Source: Amoebophrya sp. A120
Lineage: Eukaryota > Sar > Dinophyceae > Syndiniales > Amoebophryaceae
Assembly: GCA_905178155.1 (NCBI GenBank)
Contig: CAJINV010000001.1
Span: forward strand, 12,073,832-12,137,831
Length of the DNA: 64,000 bases
Direction: 5' to 3'
The notes under the pieces are model-generated. The model saw only the letters and a list, made by a program, of their open reading frames with translations. It did not search any database and was not told the DNA's origin. Shown piece by piece: positions 1 through 13,021 of this stretch. The translations under genes were made by a program, and so were the position numbers. Numbering within the stretch: position 1 is the stretch's first letter; the number at the start of each line of letters is the position of its first letter.

Positions 1-165
1 TCGAGAGGCGCAGGAATGACGAAGAGCCACTCCTACCGTGAGGGGATGTCGGACGCTAACGACCTCCCCGTCCTTCAACCTGAGGAGATGATTCTGGGGC
101 GGGCACTGGGGAAGCGCCTGGAGGTATTAGTGGCCTGCCGAATCCCACACCGCTGTTGCCATTAA
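1..165 (+). CDS. 3' end of an upstream protein-coding gene (partial)
   Basis: Frame 1 is open from the first base to a TAA at 163-165. It gives about 54 residues with ordinary composition, including a run rich in Asp, Glu, Leu and Pro. A GTATTA at 124 could instead be a splice donor, in which case the reading frame would continue in an exon I cannot find. Too little is present to recognise a family. The call rests only on the open frame and a coding-like composition on the same strand as every other gene here. Confidence 0.35.
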   Translation, partial: SRGAGMTKSHSYREGMSDANDLPVLQPEEMILGRALGKRLEVLVACRIPHRCCH

Positions 166-1153
166 CCTAGAGTAGTAGAGGGAGGGAAGGAGCTGGAGCT
201 CATACAATGCAAGATCTAGGTCTATCTCTGGGTCTGCGATCACGATGGATAGCAAAAGAAGAAATTGATGAAAATCTTCACTGACAAATGTATGGTGACT
301 GAGACTGAGAGCCACAAAGAGTTACCCTTTTTTTAAAATCAATCAGTTTCTCATTCTCCAAGAGATTTTGAAATACGGACGGATTGTCATTAAACACTTG
401 TATTTTTCAGAAGGAGTCACATTGTACAATTTAAGATAAAGATACTCGAACTCGTACTCGGGCCGGGGTACAGGCTTGTTGCATATTTCAGTACATACAA
501 ACTAGAAACACAAGCATAGCTCTGCCTCTGTCCAGCAGTCCTTGCAGAGATGATACTTACAGTATAAAAAAGAGTAGACGACGAGATAATTGTCGACCGA
601 TGGAAAGTGTAGAAATGTCGCTTCCACCAGGGAGATGATGAGGGTCCTTCAGATAGACAGAAAAAAGTATTTTGCTACCGCTTTCTGTTCTATTGATTCC
701 CGTTTGGGTTCCAAGATGATTTTTTGAATGTGTCGCTGATTCATTTCATTCGCTTGCGATCTGATCATTTTTCTGAGGACAGACTACAACCATAAACGTA
801 AAGCGGTATAGGAACATCTGGATCTGGTCCAAGAACTCCGAGATCATGATAACGATCGTAGCCCCTATGTTTTCATGCGGTGCTCTTTTTATGATACATT
901 CGCTCAAAACGTAAGATCTTGGTCCACCGGATTTCTGAAACCTGTAGTAAGGACTAACTGTGTCTGTGGTCGCGGACAACGCAGCGAACTTATCGGGTAA
1001 CTACTACAGCAATAAATATGATCTATGAATAAATTCATTTCATCAGCGACTAGCGAACGGAAATAATTTTTCTTTGCGCGGAAAACAGATTTAATAGAAA
1101 TACGGTGACAAGTGATTTACCTTAAATTTCTGTAGAACAGATACACGAACATC
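166..1153. other. Intergenic stretch, no gene seen
   Basis: AT-rich sequence with many stops in all frames. The longest open frames here (minus strand, 60-77 codons) have no recognisable motif and no supporting splice structure. I see no RNA gene or repeat. Confidence 0.5.
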
Positions 1154-1265
1154 ATGCCAGCCCGCGCCAAGAAATACATTTTCAGCAAAAAAGCAGAAGA
1201 AAACGAAAAGACATGGCCACGCTTAGAAAACAGTGCAGCACCTCGCACTGTGGAAGAACATGACA
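1154..1265 (+). CDS. Possible first coding exon of the phosphatase gene
   Basis: An ATG opens a 37-codon lysine- and glutamate-rich stretch (begins MPARAKKYIF) that ends at a GTAAAA donor in phase 1. A phase-1 acceptor exists at 2226-2227, just inside the next coding exon, and joining the two keeps the frame open into the phosphatase extension. The intervening 1 kb would then be an intron holding an introner relic and a perfect palindrome. A phase-0 acceptor at 2213-2214 competes, so the link is tentative. It could also be a separate short ORF. Confidence 0.35.
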
Positions 1266-1375
1266 GTAAAACAATCTGATCTTCGGCGACTGCAGCTTCG
1301 GAATAAACCGACGGACGAGGGATTTTGTCGGAAGGGATTAATCGACTAAGTCATCAATTTTCCCAAGATGGCGTT

Positions 1376-1697
1376 TATGAATCGAAAATTCATTTGGCTG
1401 GGTCTGGAAGACTGCAGGTTTCTCTTCGATGCCATTCGTACATCGCCAAACATTCTGCTTTGCAGGAAGGAGGAGCAAAAGCTGTTAGTTTTTTTTTGGC
1501 GGAGATTTATGGATTTGTCATGCAGAATGGGCCTCCAGTGAGTGTGCATCAGTATCTGCATTCGCAAAGCCAAAAAGCCTTGCTAGAACCTGTGATGCCA
1601 CGCTATGCATTGTAGACTTTGTGCGGGGATGAGATGAAAATCCGCATCACACAAAGGATCTGCACTCTCCCAGACCCAGACATGTTTGCGGTGGATA
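1376..1697 (+). mobile_element. Introner element, family alpha, diverged copy
   Basis: It shares with the clean alpha copies the 5' motif CTGGGTCTGGAAGA, the internal TTTGTCATGCAGAAT, and the 3' motif CAGACCCAGACAT. It begins TATG and ends GGATA. It is flanked by GCGTT (1371-1375) and GCGTC (1698-1702), a 4 of 5 match that looks like a decayed target duplication. The outermost TATCAAATG repeat is lost. At 322 bp it is longer than the coding copies (258-268 bp). It lies outside any firmly coding sequence, in the 5' region or first intron of the phosphatase gene. Confidence 0.65.
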
Positions 1698-2044
1698 GCG
1701 TCTTCATCCTCGCTTCCCGGAACCGGGAATAAGCGATCGAGTGCGAATTATCCTCAATGAAAACTACGTACCCACCCCATTGTTCTCAAGACAGTTAGGA
1801 ATTCTGCAGGGCAAATCAAGAATCTCTGTGAGTAGTGCACCATTACAAGTGTGGGTCCACAGGATAGAAGACATGCTTCGCTTACGTGGCCGCATCACTA
1901 AGCCAGTTCCGTATTCTGATTCGAATTCCCAAGCGCTTGTGATTTCGATTCGAGTATGCAAGGGGCGCTTGTGATTTTGATGGATTGTTTTCTATGGCGA
2001 ACTTCCTGGAACCTCTACAGAACGCGCGTCATGAGGCTGCGCGC

Positions 2045-2113
2045 CATGAGACTCATTCTGGGCCTGCAGACAGGTATACTATACCTGTCTGCAGGCCCAG
2101 AATGAGTCTCATG
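2045..2113. repeat. Perfect 34-bp inverted repeat with a 1-nt centre
   Basis: The arms at 2045-2078 and 2080-2113 are exact reverse complements separated by one C. The arms start CATGAGACTCATTCTGGG. The structure would form a long hairpin in single-stranded DNA or RNA. It lies about 100 bp before the first well-supported exon of the phosphatase gene. It has no TAT/ATA ends or duplicated flanks, so it is not an obvious introner. It may be a transposon footprint or a regulatory hairpin. Confidence 0.9.
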
Positions 2114-2214
2114 CCATCTGCGTCGAGCCGCCGTCTGCGGTAGGGCCCTGTGTGTTCGTGTTGCAACTCCTCTACGCAGGACATTGATCATCGGGTGGGT
2201 ACGTTTTTACCTAG

Positions 2215-5200
2215 GATGCGAATGGAGTGAACAACAGTCCGGAAGATCGGACTGCGAAAACGCGACGCCAAGGCGCCGCAGGACAAGAAGTCGCGCCGAG
2301 ACCGAACTGGGAAAGAGGGAAAGCAAGGGCGCCCTTTGTTTTTCGGGATGCAAAGAAGCAGACGTGGGAGGTGGCCGACGTGGCCAACGTGACGATTATT
2401 CCAAAGAAATCGAAAAACAAAAAGTCCAAATTGGCGGAGGAGAAGAGGATGAGGCTGCAGCAGTTCGCGTTGTGTCCGCCGAAAAAGTCAACGGTGCTCC
2501 TAGACAGGCGCGCTCTTGAATTTACGCCGCAGGATCTGGTACTGTGCAAAACGTGACTTCTTCGTCTCTTTGCGATGGCTTTGGCCAGGTTGATTCTCTA
2601 GTTGCTAACACAAGGGAGTTCGATCATTTTTTGCTAAGCCAGCCCTGCTGTAATCATGTAAATTTCACCCGCGTCGTGTAGTTGATTTTGTGCTATTCAC
2701 TGCTTTTGTTTTAGTTTTCATCGCTAATTTGCAACTCTAACTTCATGATACGGCAGGTACGCAACCTGCTTCCGCGCAGCGAGAGAGACCCCGCTGTCAC
2801 AACGAAGATCAAGACGCAGAATGTGCCGATAGAGCAAGTCCTGGGTTGGGGAAAGGGGACGCGAAATGTTGTCTCTGAGTATGAGCCACCAGATGAGGGC
2901 CCGGAGCCCGCCTCGTTTTCCTCGTTTACACAAAACCGAAAAACGGCGATGGCCCCAAGCGTATATGGACCGCTACGGCAATGCGACCACAAAAGTGACT
3001 TCATGAGTCTGAAAGAACAAGAAGAGTTCGAAAGGAGACGAAAAAGAAGGATGAAGGAGGTGTCCGCCAAATTTCCGACCGTTGACGTAAGGATTCCTTT
3101 TATTTCGCTTGTTTATGTTTTTCTTGCTGTAGAAAAAAAGTAAAAGAGTCTGAGTCGATATCGATTTATTATCGCCATTGTGCAAGCAAGGCAAAAGGAA
3201 AAGCAGTACGATAACCAGCTATAAATCGCAAAAGAGGCCAGGAGAAGCAACTGTAGAGTATTCGCGCTTAGTATTGATGAGTTCCTACTTTCATCAATTT
3301 GCAAAAGTAAAGACCGCATAACTTTTCAATACAGAGCACGAAGGAGATGATTGACAAGCTGTGGAGTCTCCGGCGCAGGCGCATGGACGAGATCTGCACG
3401 AAGAGGGGAAACGTTTTGACAGAAGAAGAGATTCGCGGCGTGCTGTGTCTTGTGCGCGAAATCATGCTGGATCAGCCCATGATGATCGAAACGGATGCAG
3501 GCGACATCAACGTCGCGGGAGACACCCACGGCCAATTCTTTGATCTTCTGCGGATTTTTACAGCGAACGGGCTACCGGGTGAAGCCAGCTACATGTTTCT
3601 CGGAGATTATGTCGATCGCGGGAGAAACAGTATTTCTAGAAATATGTGGGTCGATTGAATGTTCCTGCAAATGAAAAATCTGATTGAATGCTTTTAATTT
3701 GAAGAAGAAGAAGTCAAGTCATTTATTTTTGTTGCGACTCTGAAGTAGATGTAGAGGTCATGGATTTTATGCATCAATTGAATTTTTTCAGGTTTGGAAT
3801 GCATGTTGCTGTTGTTTCTCTACAAGCTGCGCCTGCCCGATAACATGTTTCTGTTGCGTGGCAACCACGAAGCGCCGGGCGTGAATCGAGTGTACGGCTT
3901 CTACGATGAGGTAAAGAGGAAGTACAACGCCGGCCTGTGGAAGGCCTTCCAGGACGTCTTCGCTGTGATGCCCTGCGCCGGGCTGATCGCGGGGAAGATT
4001 CTCTGCATGCACGGCGGAATTTCTCCGCGACTGACCAACTTGCGCGAAATCAACCAGATTCAGAGACCCTGCGGGGTGCCGGACAATGGACTGCTTTGCG
4101 ATCTCTTATGGTCAGACCCGGCAAACGAATGGCAGGCCGTAAATCCCGGGAAGGCGGTGAGCGCAAGTCGCCCACCGAATCCTGCTATGAAAACCCTGGA
4201 GCCTGTCGACGAGCACTGGGGCTTCAATGCAAGGGGGGTCAGCTGGATATTCGACGAGGTCGCGGTGCAGGAATGTTGCGACAGATTTGGCCTCGACTTG
4301 ATTGTTCGCGCACACCAAAAAGTCGAAGATGGCTACGAGTTCTACGCGAAGAAAAGGATGCTCACCGTGTTTTCAGCTCCGAACTATTGCGGCACCTTCG
4401 ACAACAATGCAGGGGTAAGCAAGTTAGTATGATCGGGAGTAATTAATATCTTCGTCTTCAGGCTAGTTTTTTATATATGCAGCGTAGTGCCCATGCCTTC
4501 AAAAATGGCAGACGATACCAGTTCTGGAGCCGAACAACGTCATATATCAATCAAAATCAAGTATGTTTAAGTTTATCAATTGCGCATATTTTTGCAGCGC
4601 ATGTTCGCCCGCAGGCAAGCCTTCAAATAGATGCGCAATTTCCCACAAACACATTGATAGGTTCTCAACGTGTCCCGGCAGCTGCGATGTAAGCTGACCG
4701 TTTTGGAGCCGGAGCATCACATTGGGAAGGGCAAGTTTCACACTTGGCCAGGAAAAGAGAGAAAGGCAATGGAGTTAGACGAGCTGACGCTTTTTCCTGA
4801 CACGGAGGACATTTTAGAGCGACTGAAGGAGGTGGAAGACGAGGATGCGCCGCCAGCGGTATCGCAGTGGTTACTTATTTGGTTCGATATTTGTTGATGC
4901 CCCAAAGTCAAGACATATTCCTTGTTCGACCTGCACGACTTGATAAATGAGTGGCCGTATCTCCCACATGGCTGAGACTGTATAAACTGCACAAAATAAT
5001 CGTCTTTTTCGTGTATGAGGAAATCTGAACCAAAACAACAGGAGCTTGCTCGCCAAGCGTCTGCTCCAACAGCGTCGCCGAACAAAGCCATGCCAGATAA
5101 CGATCCTACGGTCCCAGACCCGCGAAAGATCCAGGTGAATGCACATGAAGGGTGGCCGCCTAACGACCCAAAGCACCATCCAGATAAGAAGTTCTACGTG

Positions 5201-8200
5201 ACCACTGACCAGATTCGGGAGGAGATAGCTCGGCTCGAGCAGGCAAAGCGCGACTTCAGGCCAAGTCCCTTAGTGCGCGAATACACCGAGTCCTGGCGGG
5301 TATTTTCATTTCAGTTTTTATTTTTTCACATTCAAGTTAGTTTGAGTTTTTCTGCTAAGGACCAAAATAGTTAGAAGTACCGTATCGTGTTACGTGAGCC
5401 TCATCATCTTCTTGACTTGAAAATGCAATGTGTCTTCTTTGGCGGCAAGCTCGTTGGTCTTCGTCTGCGCCCCACTATACTAGTGAAGCCGACTTTTCAA
5501 ACATCTTTAAAGCATTGCTCTACCACTTATATCCACTTCAATATGTTTCTCACTCTCAGTTCCGTCCGCTTTGGGACCGGCAAATGTTGACCGGACTGTT
5601 CGCGAACCCCGAATTTACACTACCGCAGAAATGGCGTGAACTGGGACCGAAAAAGATGGAAGGACGAATTATGAATCTCTGGAAGCAGGAGAAGGCTAGA
5701 GATCCAAAGTGGAAACAAGTCGCTGTCTTGACACATCTCAAGGCACTTCAGTTGTATTTTCCTCCGAAAGGCGGCGCCGCCGGACCTGCTGGTCCCGTTG
5801 GAAAGCCACCAGGTCCCACGGCTATTGACCGCTTGCTTCAACAGCATGGCAACGGCAAAGCGCAAGGGCAAGGAGCACCGCCGAAACAAGATATCGTTGG
5901 GCAGGCACAGCACCAGCAGGTGGCCCCACGCAGTGAAGTTCCAGCCTCCGCGTCAAAGCTCGACGCGCTAAAAGCAGTGCACCCGCAGTTACTGAGCGAA
6001 GCAGATAGGCTTTGGGCCAAAAGTGATCGGTTACGTTTTGCCCTCCAACAGGCTAAGCAAGATACGACCGAAACCCTGGAAACTTCGCTAAAAAGGACTC
6101 TTGAGTTGGAGCAGAAGCAAGCAGATCGAGATCGCGCGGAGTTTTCCGATTCAAAACAGTGCCCCGGGTGGAAGATTTTCGAAAATGGGGCACAGATGAT
6201 TGCGCTGGACGGAAGTCTTGGCCATCGGAGTAACGCGGTCTATGTGGAGGTCGCAACCAATGTGGGCGCAGTCATTCTGAAAAGAGACGGAATGGGCCGC
6301 TTGCAGATCGACTCCAACTGCAAGGATAAGCTGAAGATCTATGGGGTACCAGTTGCGGGGAAAAAATATTTGCGCGTGCGGTCCAGTCCGGCTATCACTG
6401 TTGAAGAAACCATAAGAGGAGGCCACCGCTATTACATGGTTCATGTGGGCGCAGCGACAGGGTCGGGCGAGAAGAAACGTTTTGCACAAATCAAGATCGT
6501 GCAAGACCAGTACAGTGAAGACCGTGGAGCACAGCAGCGGGACAGGCTGCTTAAGGCATCGCTCAAGCTGCAAGCGAGAAAAAAAGCACGGCGCCAGCTT
6601 TTTCTGAAACAGCTTCTGTGGCTCCGGGCCGTAGCGAAAACCCCCCTCCCGAGGGAGCCTCGGACTCGCATGCTGATGCTGGAGCCGGACTATTTGTGGT
6701 TGCGCTACCATCTGGAAGGCAAGGAAGCAGCATCGCTGCACAGGAGCTGTTCGGCACTGCAGAGCCTTATGCGACAGTTTCACATCGAGCACGTGATGAA
6801 CCGACACGAGTATAGCGACAAATCGCTTCTTCCCCGGCTAGACGAATACATAACGAGTCGTTATCGGATGACAAACAGGCCGCACAAGCTCCTTGAGAAA
6901 TGCACGACGAAACTCGGAGCTCTGTATCAAAACGAGGATGTTTCGCAGCCGGTCGGACCGCCGCGGGTGTCGGAAGGTGCCGGGATTGCGACCACAAACG
7001 AGACTCTTAAACTTGACGAGATGCAGCTCCAAGAACTCAAGATGCGGGCAACAAGCATTCAAAAATTTGAAGCCGTGCAATACGTTTCCGGGAAGCGAAC
7101 CGATGAAGCGAAACTGCGAGCGTTACTGCAGGCAGTAGATCAGCAGCTGCAGGATCATGCTACTGTCGCGCAAATACCGAACGCGCCCTCCGGTAACGAT
7201 TCAAATACAGGCCTTGGGATAAGCAAAGGCAAGAAAAACAAGAAGTACAGCAGCCGCCTCTGCAATACAATGCTGCTATGTCATTTTACCGCGGAGATGT
7301 CCAGGACACAGCGCGCAGGCCAGCGATACCAGGACGCAGTCTTCTACGAGTTTCGTGCTCAGAGAAACAAACACAAGTTTGAGTACCTTCCTCCGCTGTC
7401 CGAGTCGTCCATGTTGTTCGGCGGGGAAGTCGCGTCAAATCGGGTGCTGGAGGACAAGTCCAGCGAATTTTCTGTCGAACCCACGGTAGTCCCCCCAGGA
7501 CAGAAGATGACAGAGGCCCTGATGCAGGTATCCCGGCGTGTGGAACATGAGAAGAACGAGGACAAGGCGGAGTCCGCCAGGAAAGCCGCCACGGAGGTCT
7601 ACCTGCTCTTTCTAGAAATGGCCACCCAGTTCATTCGCCAGCAATTCGGGACTTTGGCCGGAGGGCCGCGGCGCTGGGAACCAAATCCGGAGATGGAGCT
7701 TCGACGACAATTGAGCATGCTCACTTCTGCCCAACAGATGGCCCTGCTATCCCGTCGGAGAAAGGAAATACCCTTCCGCACTTACTTGGCAGCGCTACGA
7801 AAGAACCTGCAGGAAAACATAGAAGACAGGCAATCCAAGCACGAAAAACGTTTGGGAAAATCGCTACGAGCTATCACCGCGTTTTCTGTGGCACAGGACT
7901 CAGCGGGTTCCGCAAGCAGTGAGCTGTTTTCCTTCAAACCCCCCGACAATGATGGTGGTGCTGTTGACGACGGACCATTGACGTTATCACTCGTTCCTCG
8001 GGGTCAAGAGCAAAGCGGCGGTGTATCGTTTGCAGCTGCGCTGAGACACGTGCGGCGTGCAGGCAAGAAGCTTTTGGCTGCTGCTCGAGACAAGGGCGCG
8101 GTAGTCCGATACAGACGCCATGCTGGACGACCCATGAGTATCAAAGTCCGATCTGGCGGGAGGGTAGAAAGACGTCACGTCCTGCATTTTCTGAAGCAAA

Positions 8201-11200
8201 TGAAGCGACCGGAGCGGACTGCAAGGCACCTGTTGGACGCGGTTTTGAAATCCGCCGGTGTGCCGACAAAATCCCGGAAGGCCGCAGCTGCTGAGGAGAA
8301 AAAGGAGCAGAAGTTTGTCGCCAAAACCATGTCCAGTCTGAAACGGTCACGACACGATGTAGTGGGAACTGCAGGCGCTCTCGGCAAAGACGGTTTGCCC
8401 CCGGACGCTGGTGCACAAGCAGAGCTGAACGGCCAGAACAATTATGAGAACCACTCAGGAGTAGGAGCACTGGACTTGGATGATCCAAAAGCTCTAACAA
8501 GAAATCTTGTGACGCGTTCCCCGAAGTACCTCCGCTTCCGACGTCTTCTGCGACTATACATGCATGGGAAAAAAGCTTCTTCCGGGCTTTTCAGAAGCAG
8601 CAAGAAGGCCGTGAAGACAGTTCCATCAACGACGGCACATCACGCGAACCAACTTGAGGCCGTAAAGCAAATTTTCCTGCGCAGAATGACAATGGCAAGG
8701 ACAGCAGCGGACGCAAGCAGTTTCCTGACCGAGAATTTTGGCATCCTCAAGAGCAGCCGACAGCTTACAAGGTTGGTTTGCTTCAACGAGAACCTTACTT
8801 CTCAGCAATTCCGGCGGAACTCAGCAGAAAAAACGAAGGTCGATCGGCAAGTTGGTGCTATGAAAGAGCTCGCCAGGAAGCTCATTTCCGAGAGCGTCCA
8901 CTGCCCATCCGATGCTGGCAAAAGAAAACTTTTAGAAGGCCGCGCCCAGGATTTGCTAGACAAAGCCGAGGAACTTTTGTGTCGATACATGGAAAATCTT
9001 CGCAACGACAAACAGCTCTGTTTGTCCAAAGATCAGCGACGGAAGTATCGACAGAGTCTGGCAGTCATGCGAGTAAAACGGGCTAGCACCAATGCACAAA
9101 ATCGGTCAGTCGACGACAAGAAGCCAAGCGGTGAAGTGAAGAAGAGCGGCTCTGTGCCGCAGAAGCCGAAAACTGGAGTGCGGAAGGGAAACGCAAAACC
9201 TCCGAGGGGTGACGCTCGCCGAAGACAGAGGAAACTGAAGCTGGCAGCTGCAAACAGAAGGTACACATGTTGTACAAAGTTGTATTCTTCGTCGAAGAGA
9301 GTTTGAAAATCAATATATTTTCCTAATATGCTTACGCTTGCTTTTGCTGTACCCCATGATTTTATATAAATGCTTCGCTGAGCTTTTCTCTGCATGATCA
9401 CCGGCATTTTGATTTTTTACATACATCCAGGTTTAACGTCAGCAATCCGAAAAGTGTCTACGCACAAAAGCTACTGAAGATGATACGGGTAAGAAAAGCT
9501 GCTGCTGCTGCTGTGTCCGCAAATAATTCAGTCCCGGAAAAAAATGAAGGCTCAACCTCAAGCGCATTAGCCCTCATTAGCTCCGAAGCGAAAAACTTGT
9601 TAGACGCCCTCTACCCGAAGAAGAACGACAAGAAAGGTTCACTTTCACAAGCAGCGAAGGTTATGATCCGCAACGGACTGAAGGCGGAAATCATACAGCG
9701 GACAATAACCGAACTGAACGCGAGGGGGGACAAGGCAGCAGGTATCAATTAGCTTTCAGTTTTTCTTGTTGATGTTGATGCCGTGCCCGTGAACATGTAA
9801 GAGCCGGATCGCTGTCGCAGGGACAGCGATTTATATTTGTATACAATCTAAGCCCTGAGGACTCTACAGTCGTTTCGATCCCATATTCCTAGTTTCTGCA
9901 TGAGTGCATGTAAATGAAGTTGCATTTCTTGTCACATCGTTATCGCCAAATCGACACAGGTTCTGCAGAAGCAGAGAAGATGGAGATGCGAAATGCCGTG
10001 GCTAGCGTTTTGAACCGGTATGTTCTCGAGGAGATAAATGTTAAAAAGCACAGGCCGATCTTGCAGGCACTGCGTGAGGTCGTAATCAAACTGGCACAGG
10101 AGCAGCTGGCGGACAATGTTACATCTGTAACCCGGGGCGGCGCTGCGGATGACGAAGCGAAAAACGAGAATCGTGCGCGGGGAAGGTCTCCTTCGGTAGA
10201 CGAGTCGCGGCAGCGGCAGCAAAAAAGAGCAAGACAGAGAAGCGAGAATCGAGCGAAGTTCTTTGCGCCGCGGGCGGTTTCATTTCGCGAAGCCTTCAAT
10301 ACGACGCTGCATCCAACTGCCTACGAAGAAGACCTTTCCGTGCAGACCTTTGTTGCGGGAGAGAAAGCAACCGACATTGTGGACAAGCTGAATAGTGAAC
10401 ATGCCCACGCGGAGGAAGCGATGAAGAAAGCCAAGAGCATGAATTTTTTGGGCTCCCTATCGCCGGGCGCCCTGCAGAATGATCCTTTTTCGCCTACAAT
10501 TTTGGAGGAATCCAGCCAGCCGTCAGTCGTAATTCCCGCGGCTGCAACAGCACATCCTGCACCAGACAGCCTTGCCCTGGTCAAGACCATTTCTGATTCC
10601 TCGGAGAAGGCTCGAGACCAGATTTCGAATGGACGAGTTGTAGATGAAAAGGAACTCCAATTAGTATCGCCTAACTCCAGCGACGAGAACATGATGAAAA
10701 ACGTATCCCTACCGATTCCGGAGACCACGAAAGCAGTTCTTTCCGAAGTGAACGCTCCCAGTTCATCTTCCAGTACTTTGTCAACTCTTCATCCCCTTGA
10801 CAACTACTCGACAGTGAGCAGTGGAAATGTACCCTCGGAGCGACCCCTTCATCCCTCGACATCAAATGGCGAAGCTTTATTGCAGGAAGAGCTGAGCGCG
10901 ATCCTGCCGAAGGGTGACACAAAGAACACTGCACGAAGGTCCGAGCAAGCAGCTGAGCATGCCGCTCGGGAGCCGCGGGAAGACGTCGTACTGGACAGGC
11001 CTGGCGAAGAACGCGATGGCGCTTCGTCCCGAGGACTGGCCAGTGGAGAAGTAGCAGTAGGAGATGCGGTAGCGAAATCTGATGAAAATAAAGAGGACGA
11101 AAGGAAAAGCAACCAGACCCCATTGTCCAGAATAAATCGCGACAGCGTCATGCGCATAGTGCATGATGCTCTACAGCTAGATGACGACAGTGTAAGTGAC

Positions 11201-12007
11201 CAGCAGGGACAACAGGACCTACGTAAAAGCACGACTCCGGCTAGGGCGCAAGAAGGCGAACACGCAGATGCTGCTGCACAGCACGTGTGTGTTAGTAGGC
11301 GCACCGGTGCCGAGAATTCGGGCGCGCAGGAACAGATTTCCAGTGCAGCTGTCGCAGCACCGGACGACGTGGTGAAGAAGTTGTCAAACGGGGTTCCACC
11401 TGCGACGACTTCTACGGTTGAGCAACACGGCGACTCTTCATCGGTGCTTGGGCTTGAGCGGAAAGCGAGCGGTGATCTGGCTGACCAGCCATGCGGCGAT
11501 GATCAGACAGCAGCTCTTGCAGAAGCGGCGGCGTCACCAGAAGTGGAAGAGCAGCACAGCATGATTGCCGCAACGCCAAAAAACAGCAGCGTCGTGGAGA
11601 GGCCGGCCTTAGCACCAGGGGACCTTGTTGTGGAGAACGCCGGCGCAACCGCATCGAGTAGCTCCAGTGCTCCTGCTCTCGCTGCGGGAACAACGGCGGA
11701 TCCCGATCGGTTTCCTGCACGATCTTCGAAAGAAAGCCAGGACCGACCGGATGCTCCGTTGCGAGCCAGCGAATCCACGGGAAATAAGCGCGGACCCGAA
11801 GCTGTTGAATCGGGCGGTAGGAGCCGCAGTAGCGCAAACACTGCAGGCCGCGAAAAGAGAGATAACAATTCATCCGCTGAAGGCAACCGTAATCCGGGAT
11901 CTACCGCTTCAGGACGACGGCAGGGCCGGGACAGTTCTGTCGGAGTGAATCCTAGAGAATACAACCAGCGAAAAGGAAGAAAACGGGACTGCGCGCAGTC
12001 GAAATGA
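2215..12007 (+). CDS. PP1-type Ser/Thr phosphatase fused to a giant C-terminal extension
   Basis: Predicted exons: 2215-2538, 2757-3086, 3347-3629, 3792-4414, 4661-4858, 5042-5299, 5560-9260, 9431-9741 and 9960-12007. All junctions are GT-AG, in phase, and total 2,692 codons including the stop. Residues about 219-550 form a metallophosphatase of the PP1 family that removes phosphate from Ser/Thr. Its metal and active-site motifs are present: GDTHG, GDYVDRG, RGNHE, HGGISP, RAHQ and SAPNYCG. About 25 residues are inserted after LLWSDP. An N-terminal region of about 218 residues precedes it. The remaining 2,100 or so residues are basic, coiled-coil-prone, then Ser/Ala/Glu-rich and disordered, with no domain I recognise. 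The frame 5' of 2215 is closed, so at least one earlier exon is missing (candidate at 1154). The phosphatase call is firm. The fusion rests on phase-compatible introns and could in principle be two adjacent genes. Confidence 0.8.
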
Positions 12008-13021
12008 CGAGAGCGACGGCGACCAGAAAACTACGCAAGTACACGTGTAGTTTTAAACCCAACCAAGTTGGAAGTAGCAGTTTCAAGCAGAAGTAGACGG
12101 GTGATTGTATCTACTGTACTAGCGCATCGGCATCCTCCTCTTCGCCGAAGGGAGGGAGGTCTATCACCAGAATGTTATGAGTGTCCATGGCAGAACCGAA
12201 TTGTTCACGAACCAAGTTGTTGAGGAATTTCTAATTTCAAGTACGTAAAACTAAAAACGACACCAACCCAGCATTTTTTTTTGGTCATTTCTGTGGAACC
12301 CAATTTCGCAGAAGAAGGAACAAGAAGAAGAAAAACGCATTATTTATCAGGGTCACGGTAATTCCACCCATTCCAATGAAGGCACGTTTGAAACTACGCC
12401 CAATTTGTCTGGCTAGATGTCGTTACGCGCATCATCGTTGGTGTCAGCGCACTGTACGTAGTCAGTGTGTTTCACGTTTTTCGTGTCACCGTCCTCGGTC
12501 GAATTCGTCGTGTTGCGCTCGTTTTGGTGAACAAACTAGCTTTAGGTGTGCTGGACCAGAGATCTTCGTTGGTTCCCCACCCGGTTTGCTTCGTCCTTTT
12601 CTTCCAGTACGGGTTTTGTACCGGTTCGTTGACGTTTTCTTTTGAATCTGTAAGCATCCGCAAAATAGAAGGTTCCAGTGCCGGCTTTTCACTGGGTGCA
12701 GGTGCGTGCGGCGGGCGCTTTTGTTTGACGAGAACGAGGATACACTGGAATCACAATACATAGAGCACAACCCTTTATGGAGCGATCAATGGGCGGCGGT
12801 TCTTGTTGTTCTCGCCACGGGGTTCTTCCGGCTATTTGATCGAAGCTTGGTCGTGTACTTCTTTCTTCCGTTTTGCTTTTCCGGAACACATCGGGTGTTT
12901 TTTCGGAGGACTGGTTGTCTCCTTGTCCCGGTGATTTTTCGGCGCGAGTAGTGTGCCACCTCCAAGCGGAACAAGCCGGCGTGGTTCCTGGCCAGCACGC
13001 AGGGTCGTCGGTAAAAAAAAG
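12008..13021. other. Intergenic region and probable 5' leader, no supported gene
   Basis: About 1 kb between two plus-strand genes. A plus-strand frame around 12691-12951 is open for some 85 codons and includes a hydrophobic run, but has no ATG near its start and no family resemblance. I left it out as a gene. No repeats or RNA genes seen. Confidence 0.4.

Noticed and set aside
12691-12951. Plus-strand open frame with a hydrophobic run upstream of the large membrane-protein gene
   Set aside because: No ATG, no convincing donor into the next exon, and the good ATG at 13022 follows it.
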